DNA of 64,000 nucleotides, taken from positions 3,534,001-3,598,000 of the forward strand of contig NZ_CP016438.1 of NCBI RefSeq assembly GCF_001685355.1. The letters run 5' to 3'. The notes beneath the pieces are model-generated. The model did no database searches and was not told the DNA's origin. It was given only the letters and a program-made list of their open reading frames with translations. The stretch's first letter is position 1, and every line of letters begins with the position of its first letter. Positions 1 through 8,346 of the stretch are shown piece after piece. Made by a program: the position numbers and the translations under genes. Origin of the DNA: Streptomyces lincolnensis. GTDB lineage: Bacteria > Actinomycetota > Actinomycetes > Streptomycetales > Streptomycetaceae.

Positions 1-290
1 AGCGCGACGACGTCCCGCACGTCGGAGGCGATCGCGCGCACCCGCTCGGGGGTGAGCGTCAGCCGGTCCACGATCGACTCGCTGGTGCCGGCCTCACGGG
101 CCTTGGCGATGTCCTTGGCGTTCGCCTCGACGATCTCGCTCGTACGGACCTCCAGCGCGTCCGCGATGGCGAGCAGCGCGTCGTCCTTCTCGGCCCGCGG
201 CAGCGGGGCGAGGTCGGCGGCGGCGGCCTTGGCACGGTAGGCGGCCTGGGTGACCGGGGACATGGAGTCGTACGGCGAAAGCGTGGTCAT
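1..290 (-). CDS. proA: Glutamate-5-semialdehyde dehydrogenase (gamma-glutamyl phosphate reductase), N-terminal part
   Basis: Second step of proline synthesis: NADPH-dependent reduction of gamma-glutamyl phosphate to glutamate semialdehyde in the cytosol. Only about the first 96 residues lie in the window; the gene runs off the left edge. The reverse strand reads MTTLSPYDSMSPVTQAAYRA and continues with a KAREAGTSESIVDRL stretch, typical of the ProA N-terminus. The ATG at 290 has no clear Shine-Dalgarno sequence (CTTCCCTC precedes it), so a start at the internal ATG about nine codons later remains possible. It lies downstream of proB, separated by one small gene of unknown function. Family assignment is firm; nothing can be said about the catalytic cysteine, which is outside the window. 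Confidence 0.93.
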   Translation of the reverse strand, partial: MTTLSPYDSMSPVTQAAYRAKAAAADLAPLPRAEKDDALLAIADALEVRTSEIVEANAKDIAKAREAGTSESIVDRLTLTPERVRAIASDVRDVVA

Positions 291-390
291 GAGGGAAGCG
301 TAGTGCGCCCGAGGGGCTGGTTCACCGGTCGTTCCACACCCCGAGACAAGCCCCGCAGACCTCACAGACCCGACAGACGGCGCAGACCTC

Positions 391-879
391 TCAAAAGGGG
401 TGCACGCCTACGGGTGAGGCGGGCGCGGGCCCGTATCCCTCGGAGATGCGCTGGTGGTAGGTCTGGCGGTCGATGACCTCCAGGCCGACGATCTCCCAGG
501 GCGGGAGCCCCGCGGTCTGCCGGTGCTCGCCCCACAGGCGCAGGGCGACGGCGGCCGCGTCGTGCAGGTCGCGGGCCTCCTCCCAGTACCGGATCTCGGC
601 GTGGTCGTTGGCGTATCTGCTGGTCAGGAGGAAAGGGTGGTCGTGGGCCAGCTGTTCGAGGGCGCGCCGGACCTCCGCCAGCGGGGCTTCCTCGCCGGAG
701 ACGCTCAGGGTGACGTGCCACAGGCGCGGGAGGTCCTCGGGCTCGCCCTCGAAGCGGTCGCCGGCCGCCACGCTCGTCAGGGCCCGCCCCTCGCCGACCG
801 CGCGCGCGGCCGCACCCGAGGCGCCGCCGACACCACCGCGGGACGCCGCTGCCCCGGCCCCAGGGCGCACTCGTCTCAC
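391..879 (-). CDS. Conserved hypothetical protein between proB and proA
   Basis: A protein of about 162 residues with no family I recognise. I start it at the GTG ending at 879 because a textbook AAAGGAGG sits five bases upstream; the longer open frame to 1005 has no ribosome site. The first 35 residues are Arg/Ala/Gly-rich and probably disordered. The rest looks like a compact alpha/beta domain, with a charged middle (RALEQLAHDHPFLLTSRY, EIRYWEEARDLHDAAAVAL) and a conserved-looking tail WEIVGLEVIDRQTYHQR. There is no signal peptide or membrane segment. Its position inside the proB-proA interval, same strand, suggests co-transcription with proA. Function is unknown. Confidence 0.75.
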   Translation of the reverse strand: MRRVRPGAGAAASRGGVGGASGAAARAVGEGRALTSVAAGDRFEGEPEDLPRLWHVTLSVSGEEAPLAEVRRALEQLAHDHPFLLTSRYANDHAEIRYWEEARDLHDAAAVALRLWGEHRQTAGLPPWEIVGLEVIDRQTYHQRISEGYGPAPASPVGVHPF

Positions 880-1083
880 GACGGCCTCCTTTACGCGATG
901 GCCGAGCTGCACCGCCCGGTCGTGGTCGTGTCCTTCGGGACGTGTCCCTGAGACAAAGTGGAGCAGGCCGCACGGGCTCGCGTGGCGGTTTTGCGGAACG
1001 TCCACCTCAGGGCGACGCTCTTGTCGGGTCGTTCACCCCGTTTTCGGGTGTCACCGGCACCGACGGCCACCCGGAGCAGGCCG

Positions 1084-2235
1084 TCAGGGGTGCAGGATCA
1101 CCAGATCGTCCCGGTGCACGACCTCGCGCTCGTACGCGGGACCGAGCTCGCGGGCCAGCTCCCGGGTCGAGCGGCCGATCAGCCGCGGGATCTCCTTGGC
1201 GTCGAAGTTGACCAGCCCGCGGGCCACCGCGTGCCCCTCGGCGTCCCGCAGCTCGACCGGGTCGCCCGCGGTGAACTCGCCCTCCACGGAGGCGATTCCG
1301 GCCGGCAGCAGCGACTTGCGGCGCTGTACGACCGCCTGCACGGCACCGTCGTCCAGGGTGAGGGAGCCCTGCGGGGTGGAGGCGTGCTGGAGCCACAGCA
1401 GCCGGTCGGCGGAGCGCTTGTCGGCGGGGTGGAAGTAGGTTCCGGTGTCCCCGCCGGACAGTGCGTCGGTCGCGTGGATCGCGCTGGTCAGCACGACGGG
1501 GATGCCGGCGGCGGCCGCGATCCGGGCGGCCTCGACCTTGGTGACCATGCCCCCGGTGCCGACGCCCGCCTTGCCCGCGCTGCCGATGTCCACGCCCGCC
1601 AGCTCGGCCTGGGCCCGCACCTCCGCGATCCGCGAGGTCCCCGGCCTGCTGGGGTCACCGTCGTAGACACCGTCCACGTCGGACAGCAGGACGAGCAGGT
1701 CGGCGTGGACCAGGTGGGCCACCAGCGCCGCGAGGCGGTCGTTGTCGCCGAAGCGGATCTCGTCGGTGGCGACGGTGTCGTTCTCGTTGACGATCGGCAG
1801 GGCGCCCATCGCCAGCAGCTTGTCGAGGGTGCGGGAGGCGTTGCGGTGGTGGGCGCGGCGGCTCATGTCGTCGCTGGTCAGCAGCACCTGGCCGACCCGG
1901 ACGCCGTAGCGGGCGAAGGAGGCGGTGTAGCGGGCCACGAGCAGTCCCTGGCCGACGCTGGCGGCGGCCTGCTGGCGGGCCAGGTCCTTGGGGCGGCGGC
2001 GCAGTCCCAGCGGAGCGAGTCCGGCCGCGATGGCGCCGGAGGAGACCAGGACGATCTCCTTCTCTCCCCCGCTGCGGCTCTTGGCGAGGACGTCGACGAG
2101 CGCGTCGACCCGGTCGGCGTCCAGGCCGCCCGAGGCGGTGGTCAGCGACGAGGAACCCACCTTGACGACGATCCTGCGAGCCGAGTTCACGGCCTGCCTT
2201 GCCCCTGCCACGTTGCTGTCCGTCCCCTCGCACAT
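1084..2235 (-). CDS. proB: Glutamate 5-kinase
   Basis: First enzyme of proline synthesis, phosphorylating glutamate with ATP. The amino-acid-kinase domain opens with RRIVVKVGSSSLTT and contains VLVSSGAIAAG, the NENDTVA substrate loop and FGDNDRLAALVA. The last 90 or so residues (SLTLDDGAVQAVVQRRKSLL onwards) match the C-terminal PUA domain of long-form ProB. Total length of up to 383 is usual for that form. The ATG at 2235 lacks a ribosome site; the GTG at 2211, preceded by GAGGGGACGG, is at least as likely and would remove eight residues. Normally proB follows obg directly; here about 11.5 kb of cell-surface genes separate them. Confidence 0.95.
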   Translation of the reverse strand: MCEGTDSNVAGARQAVNSARRIVVKVGSSSLTTASGGLDADRVDALVDVLAKSRSGGEKEIVLVSSGAIAAGLAPLGLRRRPKDLARQQAAASVGQGLLVARYTASFARYGVRVGQVLLTSDDMSRRAHHRNASRTLDKLLAMGALPIVNENDTVATDEIRFGDNDRLAALVAHLVHADLLVLLSDVDGVYDGDPSRPGTSRIAEVRAQAELAGVDIGSAGKAGVGTGGMVTKVEAARIAAAAGIPVVLTSAIHATDALSGGDTGTYFHPADKRSADRLLWLQHASTPQGSLTLDDGAVQAVVQRRKSLLPAGIASVEGEFTAGDPVELRDAEGHAVARGLVNFDAKEIPRLIGRSTRELARELGPAYEREVVHRDDLVILHP

Positions 2236-2407
2236 CGGCTGACCGGCAATTTACGCGAAGGCGGCGGGGCGGCGCGCGTCGGTCCAGCCCCCGGACACGC
2301 CATGTCACCCCGCGCTCACCCGGAGGTCCCGGACACGCGCGTGTCGTCCGGAGGTCGGCGCGCGTTAACCCGATCGTCCGTCTTGCGACGACCTTGGAGT
2401 GACCGCA

Positions 2408-4588
2408 GTGCTCAGACGCCTCCCCCGCCGACGGCCCCCCGCGCAAACCCTCCGCACGAAGACCGCCCGCACGAAGACCCCTCGTACGAAGACTCCTCGT
2501 ACGAAGACCGTCCGTACGAAACCCCCCCGTGCGAAAACCTTCCTCCGCCGGGCCGCCGTCCGTCTGCTCCGTCCCCAGACCGTGGTCAAGGCGCTGGTCG
2601 TCGCCGTCCTCGCGGCCGCGTTCGTCGCCCAGACCGCCGCGGCCCTGCGCCCGCACATTCCGCTTCTGCTCGCCTCGACGGCCGTCTCGCTGGCCGTCGA
2701 GGGGGTCCTGTACCGGTGGCAGCGGGGCGTGGTGTCGCTGTTCGCCAAGTCGCAGGCGGACCTCACGGTGCGGCACGTGCTGCGGGACCTGCTGCTCGTC
2801 GTCGGGCTGCTGCGGGTCGGCGAGCAGGACCGGGAGACCGCCTACGCCCCCCTCGTCGCCGGTCTGCTCGCGTTCTACGCGCTGCACTGCGCGATCCAGG
2901 CGGTGTCCGTCCTGGTCCGCCGCACCCGCACGCTGCCGGTCATCACCCGGAACATCGACACCTCCGCGCTGCGCCTGTCCCCCGCTCCGCCCGCGCTGCT
3001 GCGCCGCCCCGGGCCCCGGCTGCTGGCCTTCGGCCTGCCCTCGACGGCCGGCCTGCTGGCCACGGCGGCCACCGGTGAGCCCGCCGTCGCGGCCTTCGGC
3101 ATCGCCGTCTCGCTCGGGCTCGCCCTGAAGGGGCTGTACGACCTTCTCCTGCGGCTGCTGCCGGGCCGCCGTCCGGCGGGCGAGCAGGAGGTCCTCGACT
3201 GGTTCGACGCGTGGCTGGCCGAGTACCGGCCCACCGTCGGCCTGTACTTCTCCGGCGGGGCGTCCTCGGCCTACCAGGCGAACATGTGGCTGGAGCCCCT
3301 CGCACAGCTCCGGGGCCGCCCGCTGATCGTGCTGCGCGAGCGGTTCATGGTGCAGAAGATCGCGGCGACGGACGTGCCGATCGTCTGCCTGCCGAAGGTG
3401 TCCACGCTGATGCGCCTGGAGCAGTCCTCGCTGGAGGTCCTCATCCACCCCTCGAACTCCGGCAAGACCTCGCAGGTCCTGCGCATCCCCACCCTGAAGC
3501 ACACCTTCGTCAACCACGGCGAGAGCGACAAGCTCTCCTCCTGCAACCCGTACGCGAAGGCCTACGACGAGGTGTGGGTGGCCGGTCCGGCGGCGCGCGA
3601 GCGGTACGCGACGGCCGAGGTGGGCGTCGAGGACAAGGACGTGGTGGAGATCGGCCGCCCGCAACTGGACGCCGTACGGCCGTACGCGGGCCCGCCGGCC
3701 GGTGACCGTACGACGGTGCTGTACGCGCCGACCTGGGAGGGCTGGGACGGCAACCCTGGGAACACCTCGGTGATCGAGGCCGGCGAGAACCTCGTACGGG
3801 CGCTGCTCGCCGACCCCGGGGTCCGACTGCTGTACAAGCCGCATCCGCTGACCGGGTCGGTGGACGCGCGGGCGGCGGCCGCCGACCAGCGGATCCGGGA
3901 GCTGATCCGGGCGGCGAACCGCGAGGAGCGGGCCCCGAAGCGGACCGCGCCGGACGGTGAACTCGCCCGTCTCACGCGCGAGTTGGACCAGCTCACCACG
4001 GCCTCCTTCCGGGCGTCGGCGGACCAGACCGAGCGGATGCTGCACCAGGGGGCGCCCGAGCCGGGGCGGGCGGCGGCGGTGGCGCGGGCCACGGCGGCCT
4101 GGGAGGAGGCGTACTGGGCCGCGCTGCCCGCGTTCGAGCACCAGATCGTCACGGATGTCCGGCCCGCGCTGTACTCCTGCTTCGACCAGGCCGACCTGCT
4201 GGTCAGTGACGTGTCGAGCGTGGTCAGCGACTTCCTGGCGAGCGGGAAGCCGTACGCGGTGGCGAACACCAGCGGCCTGCCCGAGGACGCGTTCCGCACG
4301 GCCTTCCCCACGGCGGGCGCGGCGTACGTGCTGGCCCCGGACGCGGCCGGGGTGCCTGAGCTGCTGGACGCGGTACGGCATCCGGAGCGGGACGAACTGG
4401 CGCGGGAGCGGGCCGGGTTGAAGCGGCGGCTGCTCGGGCCGGACGAGCCGGTCTCCCAGGTGCGCTTCGACCACGCCGTACAGGCGCTGTGCGCGTCGGC
4501 GCGGGAGCACCGGGTGCGGATGGCGGACCGGTCGGCGGCGGAGCTGCCCGCTCAGCGCAAGGAATCCGCTCCCGCCACACACGCTTGA
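2408..4588 (+). CDS. Membrane-anchored CDP-glycerol/CDP-ribitol glycerophosphotransferase (TagF-like), copy 1
   Basis: Probable polymerase that adds polyol-phosphate units from a CDP-polyol donor to a teichoic-acid-like wall polymer. About 726 residues from the GTG at 2408, chosen because GGAG at 2396-2399 is eight bases upstream; the GTG at 2399 overlaps that site. Residues 15-45 are an Arg/Lys/Thr tandem repeat. Residues 55-260 carry several hydrophobic segments, unlike the soluble Bacillus TagF. The GT-B catalytic part follows, with NHGESDK (His about 370), APTWEGWDGN, KPHP (His about 479) and DVSSVVSDF, the motifs of family PF04464. A charged helical insert (about 490-560) separates KPHP from the last motifs. 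It is convergent with the GT2 gene and a paralogue of 6057-8171. Donor sugar alcohol is not determinable from sequence. Confidence 0.85.
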   Translation: MLRRLPRRRPPAQTLRTKTARTKTPRTKTPRTKTVRTKPPRAKTFLRRAAVRLLRPQTVVKALVVAVLAAAFVAQTAAALRPHIPLLLASTAVSLAVEGVLYRWQRGVVSLFAKSQADLTVRHVLRDLLLVVGLLRVGEQDRETAYAPLVAGLLAFYALHCAIQAVSVLVRRTRTLPVITRNIDTSALRLSPAPPALLRRPGPRLLAFGLPSTAGLLATAATGEPAVAAFGIAVSLGLALKGLYDLLLRLLPGRRPAGEQEVLDWFDAWLAEYRPTVGLYFSGGASSAYQANMWLEPLAQLRGRPLIVLRERFMVQKIAATDVPIVCLPKVSTLMRLEQSSLEVLIHPSNSGKTSQVLRIPTLKHTFVNHGESDKLSSCNPYAKAYDEVWVAGPAARERYATAEVGVEDKDVVEIGRPQLDAVRPYAGPPAGDRTTVLYAPTWEGWDGNPGNTSVIEAGENLVRALLADPGVRLLYKPHPLTGSVDARAAAADQRIRELIRAANREERAPKRTAPDGELARLTRELDQLTTASFRASADQTERMLHQGAPEPGRAAAVARATAAWEEAYWAALPAFEHQIVTDVRPALYSCFDQADLLVSDVSSVVSDFLASGKPYAVANTSGLPEDAFRTAFPTAGAAYVLAPDAAGVPELLDAVRHPERDELARERAGLKRRLLGPDEPVSQVRFDHAVQALCASAREHRVRMADRSAAELPAQRKESAPATHA
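2453..2542 (+). repeat. Six-unit 15-bp tandem repeat in the TagF-like gene
   Basis: Six consecutive 15-base units based on CGTACGAAGACCCCT, with substitutions, translate to RTKTA, RTKTP, RTKTP, RTKTV, RTKPP and RAKTF. They form a highly basic cytoplasmic N-terminal extension just before the first membrane segment. The unit number could vary between strains by slippage. Confidence 0.9.
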
Positions 4589-4592
4589 GGAG

Positions 4593-4633
4593 ACCGGTCG
4601 GACCGGGCCGCCCCCCACTCGGCCCGACCGGGA
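4593..4633. terminator. Hairpin between convergent TagF-like and GT2 genes
   Basis: CGGGCCG (4604-4610) pairs with CGGCCCG (4620-4626), with further partial pairing outside. It lies in the 54-base gap between two converging stop codons, so it could end both transcripts. There is no clear T run. Confidence 0.45.
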
Positions 4634-4642
4634 CGGCTGTCG

Positions 4643-5866
4643 TCAGGCCGCCGCGGCCCGGCCGCCCGGTGTCGCCGCCCGGGTGGACAGCATCCGGCGG
4701 GCCTTGCGGCCGGCGCGGCGGAGGAAGATCTCGATCCGGCCCTCCCGGTAGCCGGGGAAGGTGCGCGCCTCGCGGGGTTCGGCGCGGTAGACCGCGTCGG
4801 GGACGCCGGCCCGGGAGTCGCGGAAGTGCGGGTAGCCCAGGTAGAGGCGGCGGCCGTTCTTCTCCAGGACGGCCGGGACCTCCTTCTTGGCCCGGACGAA
4901 CTCCACGACGTCCATGAGGAGATCGGGGCGCCCGGCGGCCAGCAGGTGCAGCCGCAGGCGCTCGTCGACCCGGAGACGGCGGGCCACGTCCGCGTTCCAG
5001 TAGGCGTCCATGAGCGGCTTCGCCAGCTCGACCTTGTGCCGCCGGACCTCCTCGTCGTCCTTGAGGAACTGCGGGCCGAACTGGGGCAGCAGCGTGACGA
5101 GGAACGGACGGACCATGAGGACGTCACGTCTGGGACCCGGGGGAAGCATGTCCGCGAGGAGGGTCATCAGGGCGCGCGCGGAGTCGAACCGCAGGACGTA
5201 GCCACCGGTCCTCGTCACGTGCTTGCCGTCCTCGCGGCCGACCAGGTAGTAGCAGGTGTAGTCGGCGAGCACGGAGACGCCGTCCGCGCGCAGATACGCC
5301 TCCATCGTGAAGAGCGCGTCCTCGCCGGTCCACAGGGACTCGTCGAACCGCATGCCGTGCCGGGTCAGCAACTCGCGGCGGAACAGCTTCTGCGCGCTCA
5401 GCGTGAACTTGATGTTGGAGGAGTAGACGTCGGTGCGCCGGAGCGTCTCGCCCCACATCGACCCCGGCGGCTTGCGGTTGACGCCCTCGACCCTGCCGAG
5501 GACGACGTCCGTGCCGTTCTCGTCGGCCATGGCGACCATCCGCGCGAGGGCCTCGGGGCCGAGCCGGTCGTCGGCGTCCAGGAAGAAGACGTACCGCCCG
5601 GAGGCCTTGCCGAGGCCGACGTTGCGGGGGCCGCTGGGGCCGCCGGAGTTGTCCTGACGGATCACCGTGACGGGCATGGGGGCGCGGGCCGCGAACTCCT
5701 CCAGGTACTCGCCCGTGCCGTCCGTCGAACCGTCGTCGACCGCGACGACCTCAATGCGCGCCGGGTCGAGGGTCTGCGCCTCGACGGACGCCAGGCACTC
5801 GACCAGATAGGGCATCGCTTCGTACGCCCCGATGACCACGGTCACATCAGGCTGCGCAACGGTCAC
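4643..5866 (-). CDS. GT2 family glycosyltransferase, TarS/TarP-like
   Basis: Likely decorates a wall polymer with sugar. About 407 residues from the GTG at 5866, preceded by GGGGGAAGA; the frame is open further to 5914 without a ribosome site. The GT-A fold is clear: VTVVIGAYEAMPYLVECL, VVAVDDGSTDGT, NSGGPSGPRNVGLGKASG and FFLDADDRLG, then the later TGEDALFTMEAYLRA block. Order and spacing resemble staphylococcal TarS/TarP, which attach GlcNAc to poly-ribitol phosphate. A helical region follows and the C-terminus is basic (FLRRAGRKARRM), possibly for membrane contact. It sits between two TagF-like polymerase genes, which supports a wall-polymer role. Acceptor and donor are inferred, not shown. 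Confidence 0.82.
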   Translation of the reverse strand: MTVAQPDVTVVIGAYEAMPYLVECLASVEAQTLDPARIEVVAVDDGSTDGTGEYLEEFAARAPMPVTVIRQDNSGGPSGPRNVGLGKASGRYVFFLDADDRLGPEALARMVAMADENGTDVVLGRVEGVNRKPPGSMWGETLRRTDVYSSNIKFTLSAQKLFRRELLTRHGMRFDESLWTGEDALFTMEAYLRADGVSVLADYTCYYLVGREDGKHVTRTGGYVLRFDSARALMTLLADMLPPGPRRDVLMVRPFLVTLLPQFGPQFLKDDEEVRRHKVELAKPLMDAYWNADVARRLRVDERLRLHLLAAGRPDLLMDVVEFVRAKKEVPAVLEKNGRRLYLGYPHFRDSRAGVPDAVYRAEPREARTFPGYREGRIEIFLRRAGRKARRMLSTRAATPGGRAAAA

Positions 5867-5997
5867 TCTTCCCCCTTGTCGCGGAAAATCTCCCCCGAAA
5901 TCACTCTTTGGCAAGCTGCTAGACGGGCGGCCGTGGCAACCGGTTGCCCGGACGGTGTCGGTTCGTGACCCACCTCACGCATGTCTCCATACGGAAA

Positions 5998-6039
5998 AGG
6001 GCCCGGTTTTCGAGGATCACTCCTCGAAAACCGGGCCCT
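5998..6039 (-). terminator. Rho-independent terminator of the second TagF-like gene
   Basis: A perfect 19-bp stem (5998-6016 with 6021-6039) and a 4-base loop, followed on the minus strand by TTTTCCG. It lies just after the stop at 6057 and before the GT2 gene, so the two same-strand genes are probably separate transcripts. Confidence 0.9.
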
Positions 6040-6056
6040 GCGTGACGTGGGCTCCG

Positions 6057-8171
6057 TCAGGCGCCGACGCCGTCCGCCTCACCGGACGGCCCCGACCCCC
6101 GCTGCACGGGCATCGCCTCCGCCAGCTCGGCCTCGGACTCCGCGGCCCCGGCCGCCCGTGACTCCTGACCGACGTTGCGTGCCTCGGCCTTGATCGCCAG
6201 GTTCGCCACCGCGGTGTTGAACTGCTCGATGGAGGTGGGCTCGTCCGGGCCCAGCAGATACCGCTTGAGCTCGCCGCGGTCCTCGGCCAGCGGGTCCTTG
6301 GCCGGGTCGCGCACGGCGTCGAGCAGCCCGCCCAGCTCGGCGGCGCTGTTGGACAGGATGGTGGCGGCGCGCACCGCGGTGTTCTGCCGCTTGAACTCCT
6401 CCACACCCAGTTCGGCGGAGTCCGTCACGGCGTACGGCTTGCCGCTCGCGATGAAGTCGGAGACCACGCTGGAGATGTCGGAGACCATCGCGTCGGAGAC
6501 GTTGAAGCAGTCGTACAGACGCGGCTCGGCGCCGGTGATCACCCGGTGCTCCCACACCGGGAAGGAACGCCAGTACGCCTCGTTCCACTCGCCGCGCAGG
6601 CGGGCGATCTCCTCGTGCTTCTGGACGTCGGCCACGCCGTCGCGGGTGGCCTCGGCCTCGTCGCCCTTCTCGCCGCCGTTGCCGGCCAGCGCGGCGAGCC
6701 GCGCCTCGATGCGGGCCAGGTCGGCCCTGGCCTGCTCCTGGGCGGCCGTCTCGGCCGTGAAGCGGGCGTCGGCGGCGCGCTCGGCGGCGGCCTTCTCGAT
6801 CAGCGCGGTGATCTTCCGGTGCGCTGCGCCCGCCTTGGCGAGGACCGTGCCGGTGAAGGGGTGCGGCTTGTACAGGACGCGGACCGGCGGGTCGGCCTTG
6901 AGCAGCTTCTTCACGATGTTCTCGCCGGCCAGCATGAGCGAGGTGTTGCCCGGGTTGCCGTCCCAGCCCTCCCAGGTGGGGGCGTACAGCACGGTCGGGA
7001 CACGTCCCTCCGGCACACCGCCGTCCCCGTTCCGGATCGGCGCCAGCTGCGGGCGGCCGACCTCCACGATGTCGTCGTCGCGGACACCGACGTCGGCGAT
7101 GGCGTACCGGTCGCGGCCCGCGCGGCCGGCGGTCCACACCTCGTCGTAGACCTTGCTGAACGGGTTGACGCTCGCCAGCTTGTCGCTGTCGCCGTGGCCG
7201 ATGAAGACGTGCTTCATGGTGGGGACGCGCAGCAGGTGGATGTTCTTGCCGACGTTCGCCGCGTACAGCGCGACACGCACCGTGGACAGGTCCATGTTCA
7301 TCAGGTGCACCCCTCCGGGCACGCAGATGACGGGGACCGTGGTGGGCGCCAGGTTCTGGAGGATGACCCGCTCGCGCAGGATGATCAGCGGCCTGGAGTC
7401 CAGCTGCTCCATGGTCTCCAGCCACATGTTGACCTGGTAGGTGGAGTCCTTGGAGCCGGAGAAGTACAGCACCGTCTCGGGCTTGTACTCGCGCAGCCAG
7501 CCGTCGACCGCGGTCAGCACCTTCTCCGCGGTCGGCGGGATCTTCTTCCCGCGCACGTACGGCATGAGCGCCAGGACGTACAGGGTGCCCAGGCCCAGCG
7601 TGACGGCGATGCCGATGAAGCCGGCCGTGGCCGAGTCCAGCTCGGCGGAGACGAGTATGCCGACCACGGCCGCGAGGTCGAGGTGGAGCATCTTCTCCGC
7701 GGAGCGGTTCAGCAGGCCCTGCGGCGGGGCGTTGGGGATGCGGATGCGGGAGGCCAGGTCGACGTTCCGGGTGGCGACCGGCATCCGGCGGCGGTTGCGG
7801 ATCAGGGTGACCAGCGCGCCGTGCGGGGCCTGGAGGCCGTAGAACGCGATGAAGCAGGCCGTCGCGCCGTAGAAGATCAGACTGTCGGAGAGGTCCAGGC
7901 GGGCCAGCAGCAGGATGAGCAGAAGCTGTCTGATCAGGAACCGGATCGAAAGCCCGGCGCGCACCTTGCTGAGGCGGTTGATCAGATAGCTGCCCTGACG
8001 GTGCAGATAGTGGTCAGCAAGGTACGTCACGGCGGTCGCGGCCGCGAAGGCAGGAACGCTCGGGACGAGCGCGGCCACCATTATGGCGGGGAAGCCCGCC
8101 AGCATGAGGACCGCCGCGGCCAGCTCGGCCGCACTGCCCACCCGGGCGACGCGAATGGCGGTGGTTATCAC
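6057..8171 (-). CDS. Membrane-anchored CDP-glycerol/CDP-ribitol glycerophosphotransferase (TagF-like), copy 2
   Basis: Paralogue of 2408-4588 with the same architecture, about 704 residues. The start is the GTG at 8171, seven bases after GAGCAGG; the longer frame to 8378 runs into an AT-richer control region and is not credible. Residues 1-210 hold several hydrophobic segments (for example VLMLAGFPAIMVAALVPSV). Catalytic motifs: YFSGSKDSTYQVNMWLE, IGHGDSDK (His about 326), APTWEGWDGN, KPHP (His about 437) and DISSVVSDF. Between KPHP and the end is an Ala/Glu-rich charged segment that looks like a coiled coil (about 440-540). It lies directly downstream of the cytidylyltransferase-SDR gene, 175 bases away, so its donor is plausibly the CDP-polyol made by that enzyme. 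Confidence 0.86.
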   Translation of the reverse strand: MITTAIRVARVGSAAELAAAVLMLAGFPAIMVAALVPSVPAFAAATAVTYLADHYLHRQGSYLINRLSKVRAGLSIRFLIRQLLLILLLARLDLSDSLIFYGATACFIAFYGLQAPHGALVTLIRNRRRMPVATRNVDLASRIRIPNAPPQGLLNRSAEKMLHLDLAAVVGILVSAELDSATAGFIGIAVTLGLGTLYVLALMPYVRGKKIPPTAEKVLTAVDGWLREYKPETVLYFSGSKDSTYQVNMWLETMEQLDSRPLIILRERVILQNLAPTTVPVICVPGGVHLMNMDLSTVRVALYAANVGKNIHLLRVPTMKHVFIGHGDSDKLASVNPFSKVYDEVWTAGRAGRDRYAIADVGVRDDDIVEVGRPQLAPIRNGDGGVPEGRVPTVLYAPTWEGWDGNPGNTSLMLAGENIVKKLLKADPPVRVLYKPHPFTGTVLAKAGAAHRKITALIEKAAAERAADARFTAETAAQEQARADLARIEARLAALAGNGGEKGDEAEATRDGVADVQKHEEIARLRGEWNEAYWRSFPVWEHRVITGAEPRLYDCFNVSDAMVSDISSVVSDFIASGKPYAVTDSAELGVEEFKRQNTAVRAATILSNSAAELGGLLDAVRDPAKDPLAEDRGELKRYLLGPDEPTSIEQFNTAVANLAIKAEARNVGQESRAAGAAESEAELAEAMPVQRGSGPSGEADGVGA

Positions 8172-8346
8172 TGAAGAACCTGCTCTGGGAGGGGTGCTGG
8201 TTGTTAGGACCGGAGATGTAAGGACCGGAAAAGTCCGGAAAACGTATTGTGAAAGCTTCTGAAAATTTACGGACTCAGGCCCCTGCGAATGCGCCGTGAA
8301 CGGGCAGCCACAGAGGCCTGAATGACAGAAGACTATTTGTTCCTGA
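8172..8346 (-). promoter_or_regulatory. AT-richer control region upstream of TagF-like copy 2
   Basis: 175 bases that are clearly less GC-rich than the neighbours. Two near-identical copies of TAGGACCGGA/TAAGGACCGGA occur about 8200-8225, and a GTGAAC half-site (reverse complement GTTCAC) at 8296-8301. This suggests a separate promoter for the polymerase. I cannot assign -35/-10 elements with confidence. Confidence 0.4.

Noticed and set aside
320..341. GTTCACCGGTC followed directly by GTTCCACACCC, a PHO-box-like 11-base direct repeat
   Set aside because: It lies between the proA start and the upstream gene stop, next to genes with no expected phosphate control. The second unit deviates from the consensus and GTTCACC is common by chance in this composition.
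1655..4618. Very long minus-strand open frame opposite proB and the TagF-like gene
   Set aside because: A GC-driven shadow frame: Arg/Gly/Pro-rich, no ribosome site, antisense to a gene with clear catalytic motifs.
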